Below, piece by piece: positions 9,294 through 20,073 of a stretch of DNA of 64,000 nucleotides. Numbering within the stretch: position 1 is the first letter of the stretch; every line of letters starts with the position of its first letter. Source of the stretch: Haloarcula halophila (GTDB lineage Archaea; Halobacteriota; Halobacteria; Halobacteriales; Haloarculaceae); contig NZ_CP119560.1 in NCBI RefSeq assembly GCF_029278565.1, positions 62,001 to 126,000 on the forward strand, written 5' to 3'. Made by a program: the position numbers and the translations under genes. The notes beneath the pieces were generated by a model that saw only the letters and a program-made list of their open reading frames with translations, was not told where the DNA came from and did not search any database.

Positions 9294-11522
9294 TCACATC
9301 TCCCCGTCGTGGTCTGACGTCCGACCCTCCGTATCAGATGTGTGATGGCCGCCGTCGGCTGCAGCCGCCGGCCCCGCTGACGCCTCGATTCCGGGACCGG
9401 CGCCTGACCCGCTGTCGAAATCCGACACCTGGTCGTGCAGGTCTTCAGCGAGACCGGACAGTTGCTGGATGTTCTCCGAGGCCTCGGAGAGGGAGGCGGT
9501 CTGTTCTTCTGTCGCGGCAGAGACGTTGCTCGCCTCGGCTGCGGTCTGCTGACTGACGCTGGAGACTTCGTCGACCATCGAAACCACTTCCTCCGAAGAG
9601 GCCGCTTGGTCGTCGGTGGCGTCGCTGATTTCTCGGATACCGCTTTCGGCCTCCTGAACCGCGCTGGCGATCTCGTCGAACATCTCGATGGCGTCCTCGA
9701 TCGTATCAGACCCGCGTTGCACCTGATCGCTCATCTGTTGCATCCCCTCGACGGTATCCTCCGTCGTCTCCTGGACTTCTTCGATGCGCTGTTCGATGTC
9801 GGCGGTCGCCTCGGCAGCCTCCTCTGCCAGGGATTTGATTTCGTTTGCCACGACCCCGAATCCTTCACCTGCTTCGCCGGCCCGGGCGGCCTCAATGGAG
9901 GCGTTCAACGCGAGCATATTGGTCTGTTCGGCGATGTCGGTGATCATCTCGACCACTTCGCCGATCTGGTCCATCTTCTCGTCGAGCGCTTCGACCTGCG
10001 TCGCTGCCTCGTCGGTCCGGGTTTCGATGGACTGGATCTCCTCGGTCGCCTCCGATGCGTACTTTCGTCCCGTCTCGCCACGCTCGACGGCCGTGCTGGC
10101 AGTCGAAGCTACCTCTTCGGCCGAGGAGGCGATTTCCTCGACGGTCGCCGACATGTCGTTCATTTCGCTTGCCACCTCCTGGAGGTTCTCGCTCTGCGTG
10201 TCCGCACCGCGGGAGATCTCTTCGACGGACTCCGCGACCTGCTCGCTGGCCTCTTCGATCTCCTCCGAACTGCTCGCCACTTCCTCGCTCGACGTCGCGA
10301 CGTCGTCTGCGATCGCCTGGACGCGTTCGACGCTGGCGTTCAGCTGGCCGATTCCGTCCTCCAGATCACGCAATGCCGTTCCGAACGACCCCGGGTAGTC
10401 GGTGTCGATGTCCTGGTCGAGCCGTCCGTCTTTGAGGCCCTGGCTCGCGGCCGAGATCTGTGTGAAGCTCTCGGACAACTGGGTGGTCCCGGTCGCAAGG
10501 TCTTCCAGCACTTCGCCGTACTGCCCGGGTCGGTCGGTATCGACATCCTGATCGATGACGCCCTGCTGGAGGTCGTCACTCACTCCCCGTATCTCCTCGA
10601 AACTCCCGGCAAGTTCGTCGGCACCCGCTTCGAGATTATCGATGGTCTCCCCGTATTGGCCCGGATAGTCAGCCTCGAACTCCCAGCCCAGGTCGCCCTG
10701 CCGCAAGCCACTGCTGGCGGTCCCGATCTGCGAGAATACTCCCCGGAGGTTCGTCTGCATCTCGGTAAACGCCTCGATCATCCGGCCGATTTCGTCGTCT
10801 TCGACGTGATTGTCGACCTTGGCGCTGAGGTCGCCATCACTCATAGCCTGCGAGGCCTCGGAGAGTTGTTTGATCGGGGTGGTGATGCGGCTGGCGACGA
10901 AAAGGCCGATGACGACGGCCGCGACGAATGCCCCGATAGTCAGTCCGATAATCATCAGGTGGCTATTGTTCGTCGTCGTCGCCGCCGACGCAACCGAGGC
11001 TTCCATTTTCGCGTCGGCATCTTCCTCGAAACTCGTGGTGTCCTCGTCGAGTTCAGCGTAGACGCTGTCTAGCTCGTCCATCTGCTGGTTTGCGCGCTTC
11101 TCGTCTCCAGCCTCCATCGCGGTGATGATTTCCTCACCTTTGGTTTTCGCCTCTTCGTGTTCGGCTTTCATCTCCGAAAGCAACTGCTGTTGCTCCTCGG
11201 TGAGGTCGTCACGTTCTGCCAGCGTCGTGTACCATTCCTCGAAGTCCGCCTGGGAGGCCCGGAACTCCTCGGCTGCCTCCATCTCGCCGGTGAGGATTTC
11301 GTGCAGGGCCAGCCGCTCCGACTCGAGGTCGTACTTCATCTCCATCGCTGCGTCTGCCTCGGCGACGTCGTCGTGGACGACGGATTCGAGTTGGTTATCG
11401 ACGTTGCTGACACTCGTATACCCGACGAATCCCGTCACACCTACCAGCATGGCGACGAGCACGAACACGAGGATAAGTTTCGGCCGCAGGTCGAACCGGT
11501 CAAGTTTCACCTTCTCGATCAT
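9294..11522 (-). CDS. Methyl-accepting chemotaxis transducer (Htr-type) with repeated HAMP-like region
   Basis: 742 residues. TM1 is at ~15-36 ([20 protein letters not shown]), followed by an extracytoplasmic helical domain (~37-187) and TM2 at ~188-212 ([20 protein letters not shown]). HAMP ([21 protein letters not shown]) comes next, then three related ~50-residue units each containing a YPGQYGE/RPGQYGE/YPGSFGT motif. The long methyl-accepting coiled coil has the hairpin tip [20 protein letters not shown], where CheA and CheW bind. It is the first gene of the minus-strand signalling operon, and divergent hemAT starts about 210 bases away. The ligand is unknown. The four-helix periplasmic domain suggests a small-molecule or partner-protein input. 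Confidence 0.92.
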   Translation of the reverse strand: MIEKVKLDRFDLRPKLILVFVLVAMLVGVTGFVGYTSVSNVDNQLESVVHDDVAEADAAMEMKYDLESERLALHEILTGEMEAAEEFRASQADFEEWYTTLAERDDLTEEQQQLLSEMKAEHEEAKTKGEEIITAMEAGDEKRANQQMDELDSVYAELDEDTTSFEEDADAKMEASVASAATTTNNSHLMIIGLTIGAFVAAVVIGLFVASRITTPIKQLSEASQAMSDGDLSAKVDNHVEDDEIGRMIEAFTEMQTNLRGVFSQIGTASSGLRQGDLGWEFEADYPGQYGETIDNLEAGADELAGSFEEIRGVSDDLQQGVIDQDVDTDRPGQYGEVLEDLATGTTQLSESFTQISAASQGLKDGRLDQDIDTDYPGSFGTALRDLEDGIGQLNASVERVQAIADDVATSSEEVASSSEEIEEASEQVAESVEEISRGADTQSENLQEVASEMNDMSATVEEIASSAEEVASTASTAVERGETGRKYASEATEEIQSIETRTDEAATQVEALDEKMDQIGEVVEMITDIAEQTNMLALNASIEAARAGEAGEGFGVVANEIKSLAEEAAEATADIEQRIEEVQETTEDTVEGMQQMSDQVQRGSDTIEDAIEMFDEIASAVQEAESGIREISDATDDQAASSEEVVSMVDEVSSVSQQTAAEASNVSAATEEQTASLSEASENIQQLSGLAEDLHDQVSDFDSGSGAGPGIEASAGPAAAADGGHHTSDTEGRTSDHDGEM

Positions 11523-11733
11523 GTGTCAACCTCTCACGACCAACCTAATAGTTAGCGACTCTAGATAACAGGATGAGTATCGCAGCTGATAACCGGCGCC
11601 CGTCTCGCTCGCCCACGACCGCGTTCGACCACGTTCATTGGAGTCGCATCCGAGAACAGTTTCCGGGCCGCGCCCGGAGAGTATATTATTATCTAGATGG
11701 GGGACTTATCATAACTCGATTTATAATACGTCC

Positions 11734-13491
<1,758 letters not shown>

Positions 13492-13580
13492 TGACGGACA
13501 CGAATTGCGAGATACAATAAACCCATCTCGATGACAGAAAAGATCAGACTACCGATGCATCCACAACGGTGACCTACTGA

Positions 13581-14357
13581 ATGTCTACCAATTCGGAGCA
13601 CACGATGGATATTCGGGAGTGCATCGAGTTTATCAGATACAACGAGAAGGAACTCCGCCTGTTCAATGGCGACCCGACTGATTCGCTGCGGGCGGACCTC
13701 GAGACCTATTTCCAGACACAGAACGTACGAATCACCGAGAGTCGAACGGCTTCGGGTGCTCCCAAAGACATCGCAGTTCTCAGCAACTCGGCTGAAGTGC
13801 TCGCTGTCGTGGATGTCTCGACGCTGCGGGCGTTACTTGAGGATGTCCCCACAGGAGCCGACGAACTTGGCATTGCCGACATGCAATACGAGAGTGTCCT
13901 CGGCCCTCTCAAAGAGACTACTTTCACCTCCTACGACACCGCACAGTTGTTGCACGCCTCGCGAGAAATCGAAGACCGGGCGCGCCGGGTCGGGAATGGG
14001 TCGCTTCACGCTGGGTTCCAGCAGTTTTCGATCATGGCAGACCAGCGTCAGGTATACATGGACCTCGCTCGCCGAGGCGTCGCTGTGCGCGCTTACGGTG
14101 TCCCGGACACCGAGCCACCTGATTTCGGCTCCGCCCAAATCCAGGCAATCCAGACAGACGAGATTGCCGAGACGTGGTTCGTCGTCTTCGACGGCGGTGG
14201 CAACGACGCCCAGAAGAGTGCCTTACTCGCCCAGGAACGCGACGAGAACTCGTTTTACGGCGCTTTGACGTACGACCCGGGATTCGTCGACCACATCCTC
14301 GCATATTTGAATCGGACTTACGGCTCCTCTTCCGACGACGTGCTGTCCGGCCTCTGA
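13581..14357 (+). CDS. DICT-domain sensory protein
   Basis: 258 residues. The fold pattern (GAPKDIAVLSNSAEVLAVVD, then a long alpha/beta stretch ending in WFVVFDGGG and YDPGFVDHILAYLN) resembles the DICT domain. That domain is found alone or fused to diguanylate-cyclase and two-component proteins, and in haloarchaea it occurs as a free sensory or regulatory protein. The gene starts 89 bases after hemAT on the same strand and is followed by the Bat-like regulator, suggesting a role in the same sensing pathway. An alternative start is the ATG at 13605. The ligand is unknown. Confidence 0.7.
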   Translation: MSTNSEHTMDIRECIEFIRYNEKELRLFNGDPTDSLRADLETYFQTQNVRITESRTASGAPKDIAVLSNSAEVLAVVDVSTLRALLEDVPTGADELGIADMQYESVLGPLKETTFTSYDTAQLLHASREIEDRARRVGNGSLHAGFQQFSIMADQRQVYMDLARRGVAVRAYGVPDTEPPDFGSAQIQAIQTDEIAETWFVVFDGGGNDAQKSALLAQERDENSFYGALTYDPGFVDHILAYLNRTYGSSSDDVLSGL

Positions 14358-14503
14358 CGCCAATAAATCGAGATTTCATACCAACGTCGGGCATCCCGAT
14401 ACAGAAACTGACAAACACTCGGTTGGTGGTGCTATCGGAGCATTCTAAGAATATGAAATCAACAGGCTGTTATTTATATCTGGGTGAACGACAATGATGG
14501 AGA

Positions 14504-16957
14504 ATGGTAGAACAGAACCGGCAAAGAGGAGATGAGGAAGGGAAGAAGTCGAACCACGCCGAATCTGTCGAGACCGGTTCTGTTTCGTGGCGTGATACCT
14601 TCGTGTCCGAAGAGCCCACACAGGAGAGCGCCGGCACAGCAGACGATGGCCACGGGCTCGGAGAGTTGGAAGCTAGGCGAGAACTGCGAGCGCGATCGAA
14701 AGCACTGGAGGCACTCAAACGGGCGAGTGACCTCTTCGTCGGTTTGTCCGCCCCTGTTGACGAGAGTATCCGTACGCTCGTCACCGAACTCCCACAGTGG
14801 TTCCAGCATCCTGAAACCATCGAGGTCAGAATGCGAGTCGGAAATGACCTGTTCGAAACCGACGGCTTCCAGCGGACCGGTGATCCTCTGACGGCGGAGG
14901 CCCGAACACGCACTGGCACGGCTGTCTCGATAACGGCCGTGTGCACTGACCAGCGACCCGACACCGGAGAGCGAGAGTGGCTCCCACCAGAACGAGAACT
15001 GGTCGAGGCGCTCGTTTCACTCGTCAAAGAGGGCATCGATCGATGGGAGATAGACAGCCTGAAGCGCGTGTCCGATGGTATTGCTGTACTCGACAGTAAC
15101 CTCAACTACACGTACGTGAACCAGCAGGCTGCACAGCTTCTCGGTCAAGACAGCGAGGAACTGCGTGGCGAGTGCGTCTGGGACGTTTTTCCCGAAGCGG
15201 CAGACACCATCGCCGAAGAGAAAATCCAGACGACTCTCGACACGCAGTCGTCGACATCCTTCGAGCGATATAACGCCGAGAAAAAGCAGTGGGTCGAAGC
15301 CAGAGTCCACCCGAGCAACGACGGCGTCATTATCGTCTTCTCAGAAATCACCGACAGGAAGGTAGTCGAACGAGAACTGGATCACGTTCTGGAAGCGACC
15401 CCTGTGGGAATCGTCCTCCTGAACGCTGAGGGAGATATCACTCGCGCAAACACCCGTGCCGAAGAGTTACTTGGCCTGTCCAGACACAAGATGGACGGAA
15501 AGGCGTATAACCACCCCGACTGGGATATCTGGGACGAGGCGGGCAATCCGATCCCGCGCGACGACCATCCGATCACGCGTGTCTTCGAAACCGGCGAGAC
15601 TATTACGGGGTTCACCCACGGAATCACGCTCCCGGACGGCTCCGAACGGTGGCTGTCGAGTAACGTCGCCCCGATCAAAACTGAGGACGGCTCCACTGAG
15701 CAGATCATTGTTGCACTGGAAGATGTCACCGTTACCAAACGTCTCGAACAGCTCATCGAGACGGTCCAGCCAGTTAACGAGATTCTCAACAGCGCAACCG
15801 ATGAGGAGGAGACCAAACAGGCCATCTGTGAGTTGCTGACGGACACGCGGGGATACCAGTACGCACGGATCAGTGAGTACACTCCAGGCACAGCACCAAC
15901 CGAGTCGGATCTCCGGGAGGGGACGGGGGCTTTCGCTGCCAACGAGTCGGTGCCCCTCCCGATACAATCGCAGACAGAGATCGCTCCGGCTGAGGTCGCT
16001 GTTGAAACAGGCGATGTACAGGTCGTTACGAGGAACCGAACCGACTCACGATTTGACCGGTGGCGAGCACACACACTCAACCAGGGATTCCAGGGCGGAG
16101 CTATCGTTCCTATTCAGCATAGGGGACGCGTCTACGATCTACTCGTCCTGTATACAGACCGTGGAGAGGCGTTCGGGAGCCGCGAGCAGACACTCCTGAC
16201 GACGCTCGGCGAGCGGATTGGGCAAGTTCTTCACTCACTTGCGACAGAGCGCATTCTCCATGCCGACAAAGTGGCCGAGCTCACGTTCGAGAGCACTGAC
16301 TCGGCGTCGTTTTTCATCTCCGCTTCCGAACAGCTGGGTTGTACGATCGAGATCAAGGACACGATTCCGGCCTCGGATGAGATGCTCGTCCACTATGCGT
16401 CGGTTCAGGACGCTTCGTTGGATGCTCTGGAGGATATCGCGGAGAACGGAGATTGGGCCGCCCAGGTGCGACAGATCCGTCACACTGAGGACCCGCCAGG
16501 TGGAGAGGTCGAAATCGGACTGCACCGACAATCCCTGGCCCAGACACTCGTCACAGAGGGTGCAGTCGTCACGACGGATACGGTAACTGACGGCCAAGCC
16601 GAAATCGTCTGCGAAGTACCATTCGGTACCGATATTGGTTCGTTCGTGACGCGTGTCCAGGAGTCGTTCCCGGAAACGACGTTGGTCTCAAAACGTGAAT
16701 ACACTCCCGGGGCGAAGTCGAATGCACACGCAGTCGGTCGGATGCTTGGAGACATCTTCGAAACCGAACTTACGGATCGGCAACAACAAGTCCTGCGAGC
16801 GGCGATGTACGGTGGGTACTTCCAGTCGCCGCGACGAAGTACGGCAACCGAGATCGCCAACGCGCTCTCACTGACCCAATCGACCTTCTCCTATCATCTG
16901 CGAAACGCGCAACAAACGCTTTTTGAGGGGCTATTCGACCAATTACAACGACAATGA
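14504..16957 (+). CDS. PAS/GAF bacterio-opsin-activator-like (Bat, HTH_10) regulator
   Basis: 817 residues. The N-terminal ~170 residues are helical/GAF-like. PAS domains follow at ~185-295 (RVSDGIAVLDSNLNYTYVNQ) and ~295-415 (VLEATPVGIVLLNAEGDITR), then a GAF domain at ~420-580. A Bat-type region (~590-760) precedes a C-terminal helix-turn-helix, ELTDRQQQVLRAAMYGGYFQ ... TATEIANALSLTQSTFSYHL. This is the architecture of Bat, the light- and oxygen-responsive activator of bacteriorhodopsin genes. Its place after hemAT and opposite a LOV/KaiC signalling operon fits a redox or light input. The target genes cannot be deduced. Confidence 0.88.
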   Translation: MVEQNRQRGDEEGKKSNHAESVETGSVSWRDTFVSEEPTQESAGTADDGHGLGELEARRELRARSKALEALKRASDLFVGLSAPVDESIRTLVTELPQWFQHPETIEVRMRVGNDLFETDGFQRTGDPLTAEARTRTGTAVSITAVCTDQRPDTGEREWLPPERELVEALVSLVKEGIDRWEIDSLKRVSDGIAVLDSNLNYTYVNQQAAQLLGQDSEELRGECVWDVFPEAADTIAEEKIQTTLDTQSSTSFERYNAEKKQWVEARVHPSNDGVIIVFSEITDRKVVERELDHVLEATPVGIVLLNAEGDITRANTRAEELLGLSRHKMDGKAYNHPDWDIWDEAGNPIPRDDHPITRVFETGETITGFTHGITLPDGSERWLSSNVAPIKTEDGSTEQIIVALEDVTVTKRLEQLIETVQPVNEILNSATDEEETKQAICELLTDTRGYQYARISEYTPGTAPTESDLREGTGAFAANESVPLPIQSQTEIAPAEVAVETGDVQVVTRNRTDSRFDRWRAHTLNQGFQGGAIVPIQHRGRVYDLLVLYTDRGEAFGSREQTLLTTLGERIGQVLHSLATERILHADKVAELTFESTDSASFFISASEQLGCTIEIKDTIPASDEMLVHYASVQDASLDALEDIAENGDWAAQVRQIRHTEDPPGGEVEIGLHRQSLAQTLVTEGAVVTTDTVTDGQAEIVCEVPFGTDIGSFVTRVQESFPETTLVSKREYTPGAKSNAHAVGRMLGDIFETELTDRQQQVLRAAMYGGYFQSPRRSTATEIANALSLTQSTFSYHLRNAQQTLFEGLFDQLQRQ

Positions 16958-17027
16958 CCAACGCCCTGCTCGAGGTGCGGAATTCCCTGAAGAAGAATAC
17001 CGGATTCTGGCCTGCTGAAAAGAACTT

Positions 17028-17393
17028 CTAGAAGGGTGCGGTCGGGGGGCCATCGTCGCCTCCGCCGCTTTCTCTGCTGTCGGTTGTTTCTCCAGCGAAC
17101 GAAGGACTCTCGCCGCCGTGGCCACCCCCTCCACTACCTCCGGTATTAGCGTGTACGGTCTCTATTTCGCCAATCTCGTTCACCATCCGTTTCTTGATGG
17201 CCTGTATCGTCATCGGGGAGATACCGCACCCGCTGCACGCACCCCCGAGTTGGATGGACACCTCGCCGCTTTCCCGGTCAAGGTTCTGGATCGCTGCCGA
17301 CCCGCCGTGCATTTCGATCTGCGGAAAGTTCTTCTGTAGGAAGGTATCGATTTCCTCGCGCAGGTCATCCTCACTTTTCGCTTCGGAACTCAT
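17028..17393 (-). CDS. NifU C-terminal domain Fe-S scaffold protein
   Basis: 121 residues. Residues ~8-80 form a NifU C-terminal (Nfu) domain, with FLQKNFPQIEMHGGSAAIQN and the cluster-binding CxxC in GGACSGCGISPMTIQAIKKR. The last ~40 residues are Gly/Ser/Asp-rich and apparently disordered. Nfu proteins receive and deliver Fe-S clusters to client proteins. The gene opens the Fe-S cluster of this window (KorB, ferredoxin, SufB, HesB) but is transcribed alone. Confidence 0.88.
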   Translation of the reverse strand: MSSEAKSEDDLREEIDTFLQKNFPQIEMHGGSAAIQNLDRESGEVSIQLGGACSGCGISPMTIQAIKKRMVNEIGEIETVHANTGGSGGGGHGGESPSFAGETTDSRESGGGDDGPPTAPF

Positions 17394-17573
17394 ACCCCGC
17401 TGTTTCGACTCTGGCCGTATAACTCTGAATCAATATGATTTTTGAGATGTTCTAAAGTGATATCATCAGCGGTATAATTGGTGCCCCGACTCTTGAGTGG
17501 CCGGGGGTGGGGATGTAATCCCTGCCAGGTCCGGGCACTGAATCTTTTATTTCTTCCGCCCGTCGATCCAGTG

Positions 17574-17894
17574 ATGACCGAATTCGACCCGGAGAAATTC
17601 GAAGACAAATACGTCCATTACTTCGAAGAACTGGAGACGGCATACTCGAATGCGTACCAGCAACTCCACGGACAGGCCGACTCGGAGGTTCTTCGCGCCA
17701 TCGACCGGCAGGTGCTCAACGAGAGTGAACCGGTCTACGCGGGCGATGGACAATTCCGTATCACCTTACCTGACGATATTGAAGAGCGGAAACAGACCTT
17801 GCCCGGCGACGAGGAGACTTTTGATGCCCTTCTTACTGAATTCGTCGATCGGATCGAAGATGAATTGCGCCAGATCTTCGGATTTGAAGAGTAA
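17574..17894 (+). CDS. DUF5783 family protein
   Basis: A 106-residue acidic cytosolic protein starting MTEFDPEKFEDKYVHYFEEL, with AIDRQVLNESEPVYAGDGQFRITLPDD and the C-terminus FVDRIEDELRQIFGFEE. This matches a widespread haloarchaeal family of unknown function. The ATG at 17574 is chosen; the upstream in-frame extension to 17478 lacks the family pattern. No catalytic motif is visible. Confidence 0.82.
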   Translation: MTEFDPEKFEDKYVHYFEELETAYSNAYQQLHGQADSEVLRAIDRQVLNESEPVYAGDGQFRITLPDDIEERKQTLPGDEETFDALLTEFVDRIEDELRQIFGFEE

Positions 17895-18019
17895 GCGCGG
17901 GGCAGGGTCCCTTGATCTGGAGGGTGGATCAAAAAATAGTCGCCACGAATACAGCGGTAGTGATATCGTTGTGCTCTCGCCCCCTGAGCTACTGAAGTCA
18001 ACTGCCACGCACATGGTGG

Positions 18020-18240
18020 CGCTGGGCTTGTCAGTGAACTCGACCTCTGACCCAAGTGGGTGGACTGGTGTATCCAGCCAACTCGGCGTCCTTGCTCCTG
18101 ACTTCAGAGCGTATTGACTGACGCTCCTCCGACCGGACGGCTGATGGCCCCGCCGGAGATACAACTCTGCAACCCCGGATCGGGGAGTGTCGTCGTCTAC
18201 GCGATTCAGAATAGCCGCAATGTTGATCAGATCGTCCGCG
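18020..18240 (-). pseudogene. TnpB (IS200/IS605-type OrfB) C-terminal remnant
   Basis: Read on the minus strand, ~18173 to 18021 gives LYLRRGHQPSGRRSVSQYALKSG followed by TPSWLDTPVHP. This resembles the C-terminal tail that follows the zinc finger in haloarchaeal TnpB proteins (RGxQSSRRTG.SQLALKSG). The zinc finger and the RuvC residues are absent. The surrounding 17895-18317 interval has no other gene, so this is a fossil of an IS1341-type element. Confidence 0.6.
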
Positions 18241-18317
18241 CACCCACGATAGTTCGACACGACACCGGTTAGGACAGCGGGTGAACGGTGAACCGACATG
18301 TCAGTATCTGTCATCGC

Positions 18318-19181
18318 TCAGTAGAACTCCCGGACGAGGTCCATCGCGTCGTCCGGGGCGCCAGCGGGGATGTCGGCCATGTTCTCGGTGAGTCCTTCGC
18401 GCTGTTCCCAGGGGGTGGAGTTCTCGTCTCGGTAAATGATGCCCTGATACTCTTTGTCGGCGTCGAGGATGGCATCTTTGGCATCGTCGTAGTCGGTGGG
18501 GTCGTGGTCGCTTTCTTGTAGGTCGACGATGGAGTCTCTGAAGTAGTCGTAGGTGTCCACATCGTTGAACGTCACACACGGCGAGTAGACGTTGACGAAG
18601 CCAAAGCCGTCGTGTTCGACCGCCTGCTGCACGATCTCGGTGTGGCGCTGTGCGTCCGACGAGAACGACTGGGCAATAAACGTCCCGCCGGCAGCCAGCG
18701 CGAGCGCGAGTGGGTTGACCGGCGGCTGTTTCGGCCCATCAGGCGTCGTCGACGTCTCGAAGTCCTCACGCGACGTCGGCGAGGCTTGGCCCTTCGTCAG
18801 CCCGTAGATGCGGTTGTCCATGACGATGTAGCTCATATCGACGTTGCGGCGGACGGCGTGGATGAAGTGGCCCGCACCGATCGAGTAGCCGTCACCGTCA
18901 CCACCGGCGACCATGACCTCCAAATTCGGGTTGGCCAGCTTCGTCCCAATGCCCACAGGGAGCGCGCGGCCGTGGACACCGTGGAGCGCGTAGCTGTGCA
19001 TGTAGGTGCCGATCTTCCCCGAGCACCCGATACCGGCGACGACGAACGTGTTGTCCGGGTCATTGCCCGTGTTCGCGAGCGCTTTCATCATCCCGTTCAT
19101 CGTCCCGAAATCACCGCAACCGGGACACCAGGTTGGCTGCTTGTCGGATTTGAAGTCGGTGAATCTGACGTCTGAGCTCAT
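18318..19181 (-). CDS. korB: 2-oxoacid:ferredoxin oxidoreductase beta subunit
   Basis: 287 residues, thiamine-diphosphate and [4Fe-4S] subunit. The cysteines appear in TWCPGCGDFG, GIGCSGK and YSPCVTFND; the ThDP/Mg motif is GDGDGYSIGAGHF with VMDNRIYGLTKGQ. The family converts 2-oxoacids (2-oxoglutarate or pyruvate) plus CoA to acyl-CoA, CO2 and reduced ferredoxin, together with an alpha subunit. No alpha-subunit gene (korA/porA) is adjacent; the upstream neighbours are a zinc-ribbon protein and a ferredoxin. The ATG at 19181 (MSSDVRFTDF) is preferred over the GTG-type extension to 19205. It may be an orphan paralogue pairing with an alpha subunit elsewhere. Confidence 0.9.
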   Translation of the reverse strand: MSSDVRFTDFKSDKQPTWCPGCGDFGTMNGMMKALANTGNDPDNTFVVAGIGCSGKIGTYMHSYALHGVHGRALPVGIGTKLANPNLEVMVAGGDGDGYSIGAGHFIHAVRRNVDMSYIVMDNRIYGLTKGQASPTSREDFETSTTPDGPKQPPVNPLALALAAGGTFIAQSFSSDAQRHTEIVQQAVEHDGFGFVNVYSPCVTFNDVDTYDYFRDSIVDLQESDHDPTDYDDAKDAILDADKEYQGIIYRDENSTPWEQREGLTENMADIPAGAPDDAMDLVREFY

Positions 19182-19277
19182 GTTGTTATCCTCTCTGTCT
19201 CCCAATCTTGACAGCTGGATTCGCCGGCGTATTGTTTCTCATTCCCGGTCACCAGTCGCTCAAGTGATTGCTTGTCA

Positions 19278-19664
19278 TCACTTCGATTGTTTGGGTGTAT
19301 TGGGATCTACTCGTTCAATTCCTGCGTCAGCGAGTTCGGTGTTCACTGCCGGGGGAAGCGTTTCGAGTGTCTCGTCTACTTGTGGCGCAACTGATATACC
19401 GTCGACTCTCAGTGCTACTAACTTTCCACGGTTGCCCTGTGCGGCGACCTCGAATTCGAACGGGCGATCTCGTTCGTCGAGCGCATACACCCAGACTTTC
19501 GAGAGGCCGTTTGCGCTCTCCCAGTAAGCGCTGTTGAGGACGCTGAGACTCCCTGCAGGGGGAACACACGGCGAGCCACACGCCTGGCACTGGCCTGGGT
19601 GAGGCGAGGTGCCAACGTACTCGTAGTCGGCCCCGCACCGGTAACACTGTAATGTCAGAATCAT
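19278..19664 (-). CDS. Zinc-ribbon protein of unknown function
   Basis: 128 residues. The N-terminal zinc ribbon is CYRCGADYEYVGTSPHPGQC with a following CxxC partner (QCQACG). Residues ~45-100 are a small beta-rich region (SKVWVYALDERDRPFEFEV, GKLVALRVDGISV). It lies between korB and the ferredoxin gene, all on the minus strand, so it probably belongs to the same redox unit. I do not recognise a named family. Rubredoxin-like metal binding is possible, but the spacing is more typical of structural zinc. Confidence 0.7.
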   Translation of the reverse strand: MILTLQCYRCGADYEYVGTSPHPGQCQACGSPCVPPAGSLSVLNSAYWESANGLSKVWVYALDERDRPFEFEVAAQGNRGKLVALRVDGISVAPQVDETLETLPPAVNTELADAGIERVDPNTPKQSK

Positions 19665-19688
19665 CGTCAGCGCCCCTCCTCTCGGGGG

Positions 19689-20027
19689 TCAGAGCCTCCC
19701 AGCACGTCCCGGGTCAACGTCGATGGCGTCGACAGGGCAGACATCGACACAGAGCATACAGTCGATGCACTGGTCCTCATAGGTAGGATCGGCCTTGATT
19801 TCGGATTCGGGGTGGTCAGGGGTATCAGTCCACTCGAACACGTCAACGGGGCAGTCCTCCAGACAGGCCCCGTCCGCAATACAGATGTCGAAATCCACTG
19901 CGACATGGGTTCCGTGGATGCCCTGTTTGTCCTCCGTTGGTTCCTCGCCATCTGTCGTCCATACCCGGTGGTCCTCGTGACGGTCAACTTCCTCGTGGGT
20001 GTTCTCGAAATTCGGATCGATAGCCAT
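19689..20027 (-). CDS. Zinc-containing dicluster (7Fe-type) ferredoxin
   Basis: 112 residues. Cluster motif 1 is CIADGACLEDCP (the second cysteine replaced by Asp, as in [3Fe-4S] sites) and motif 2 is CIDCMLCVDVCP ([4Fe-4S]). The N-terminal extension carries several histidines (NTHEEVDRHEDHRVW, GIHGTHV), like the zinc-binding extension of Sulfolobus/Thermoplasma ferredoxins. Such ferredoxins accept electrons from 2-oxoacid:ferredoxin oxidoreductases, and korB lies two genes downstream. Haloarchaea normally use a plant-type [2Fe-2S] ferredoxin for this reaction. The ATG at 20027 (MAIDPNF) is chosen over 20045. Confidence 0.85.
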   Translation of the reverse strand: MAIDPNFENTHEEVDRHEDHRVWTTDGEEPTEDKQGIHGTHVAVDFDICIADGACLEDCPVDVFEWTDTPDHPESEIKADPTYEDQCIDCMLCVDVCPVDAIDVDPGRAGRL

Positions 20028-20073
20028 CGAGATATCCTCTTGCACGTTGTGTAGCGTTCAGCCGCCCTGGTCA

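Noticed and set aside
9435-11072. 545-codon plus-strand frame
   Set aside because: It is antisense to the transducer gene, whose domains are unmistakable. Such long shadows arise from GC-rich third positions. No domain in the antisense product.
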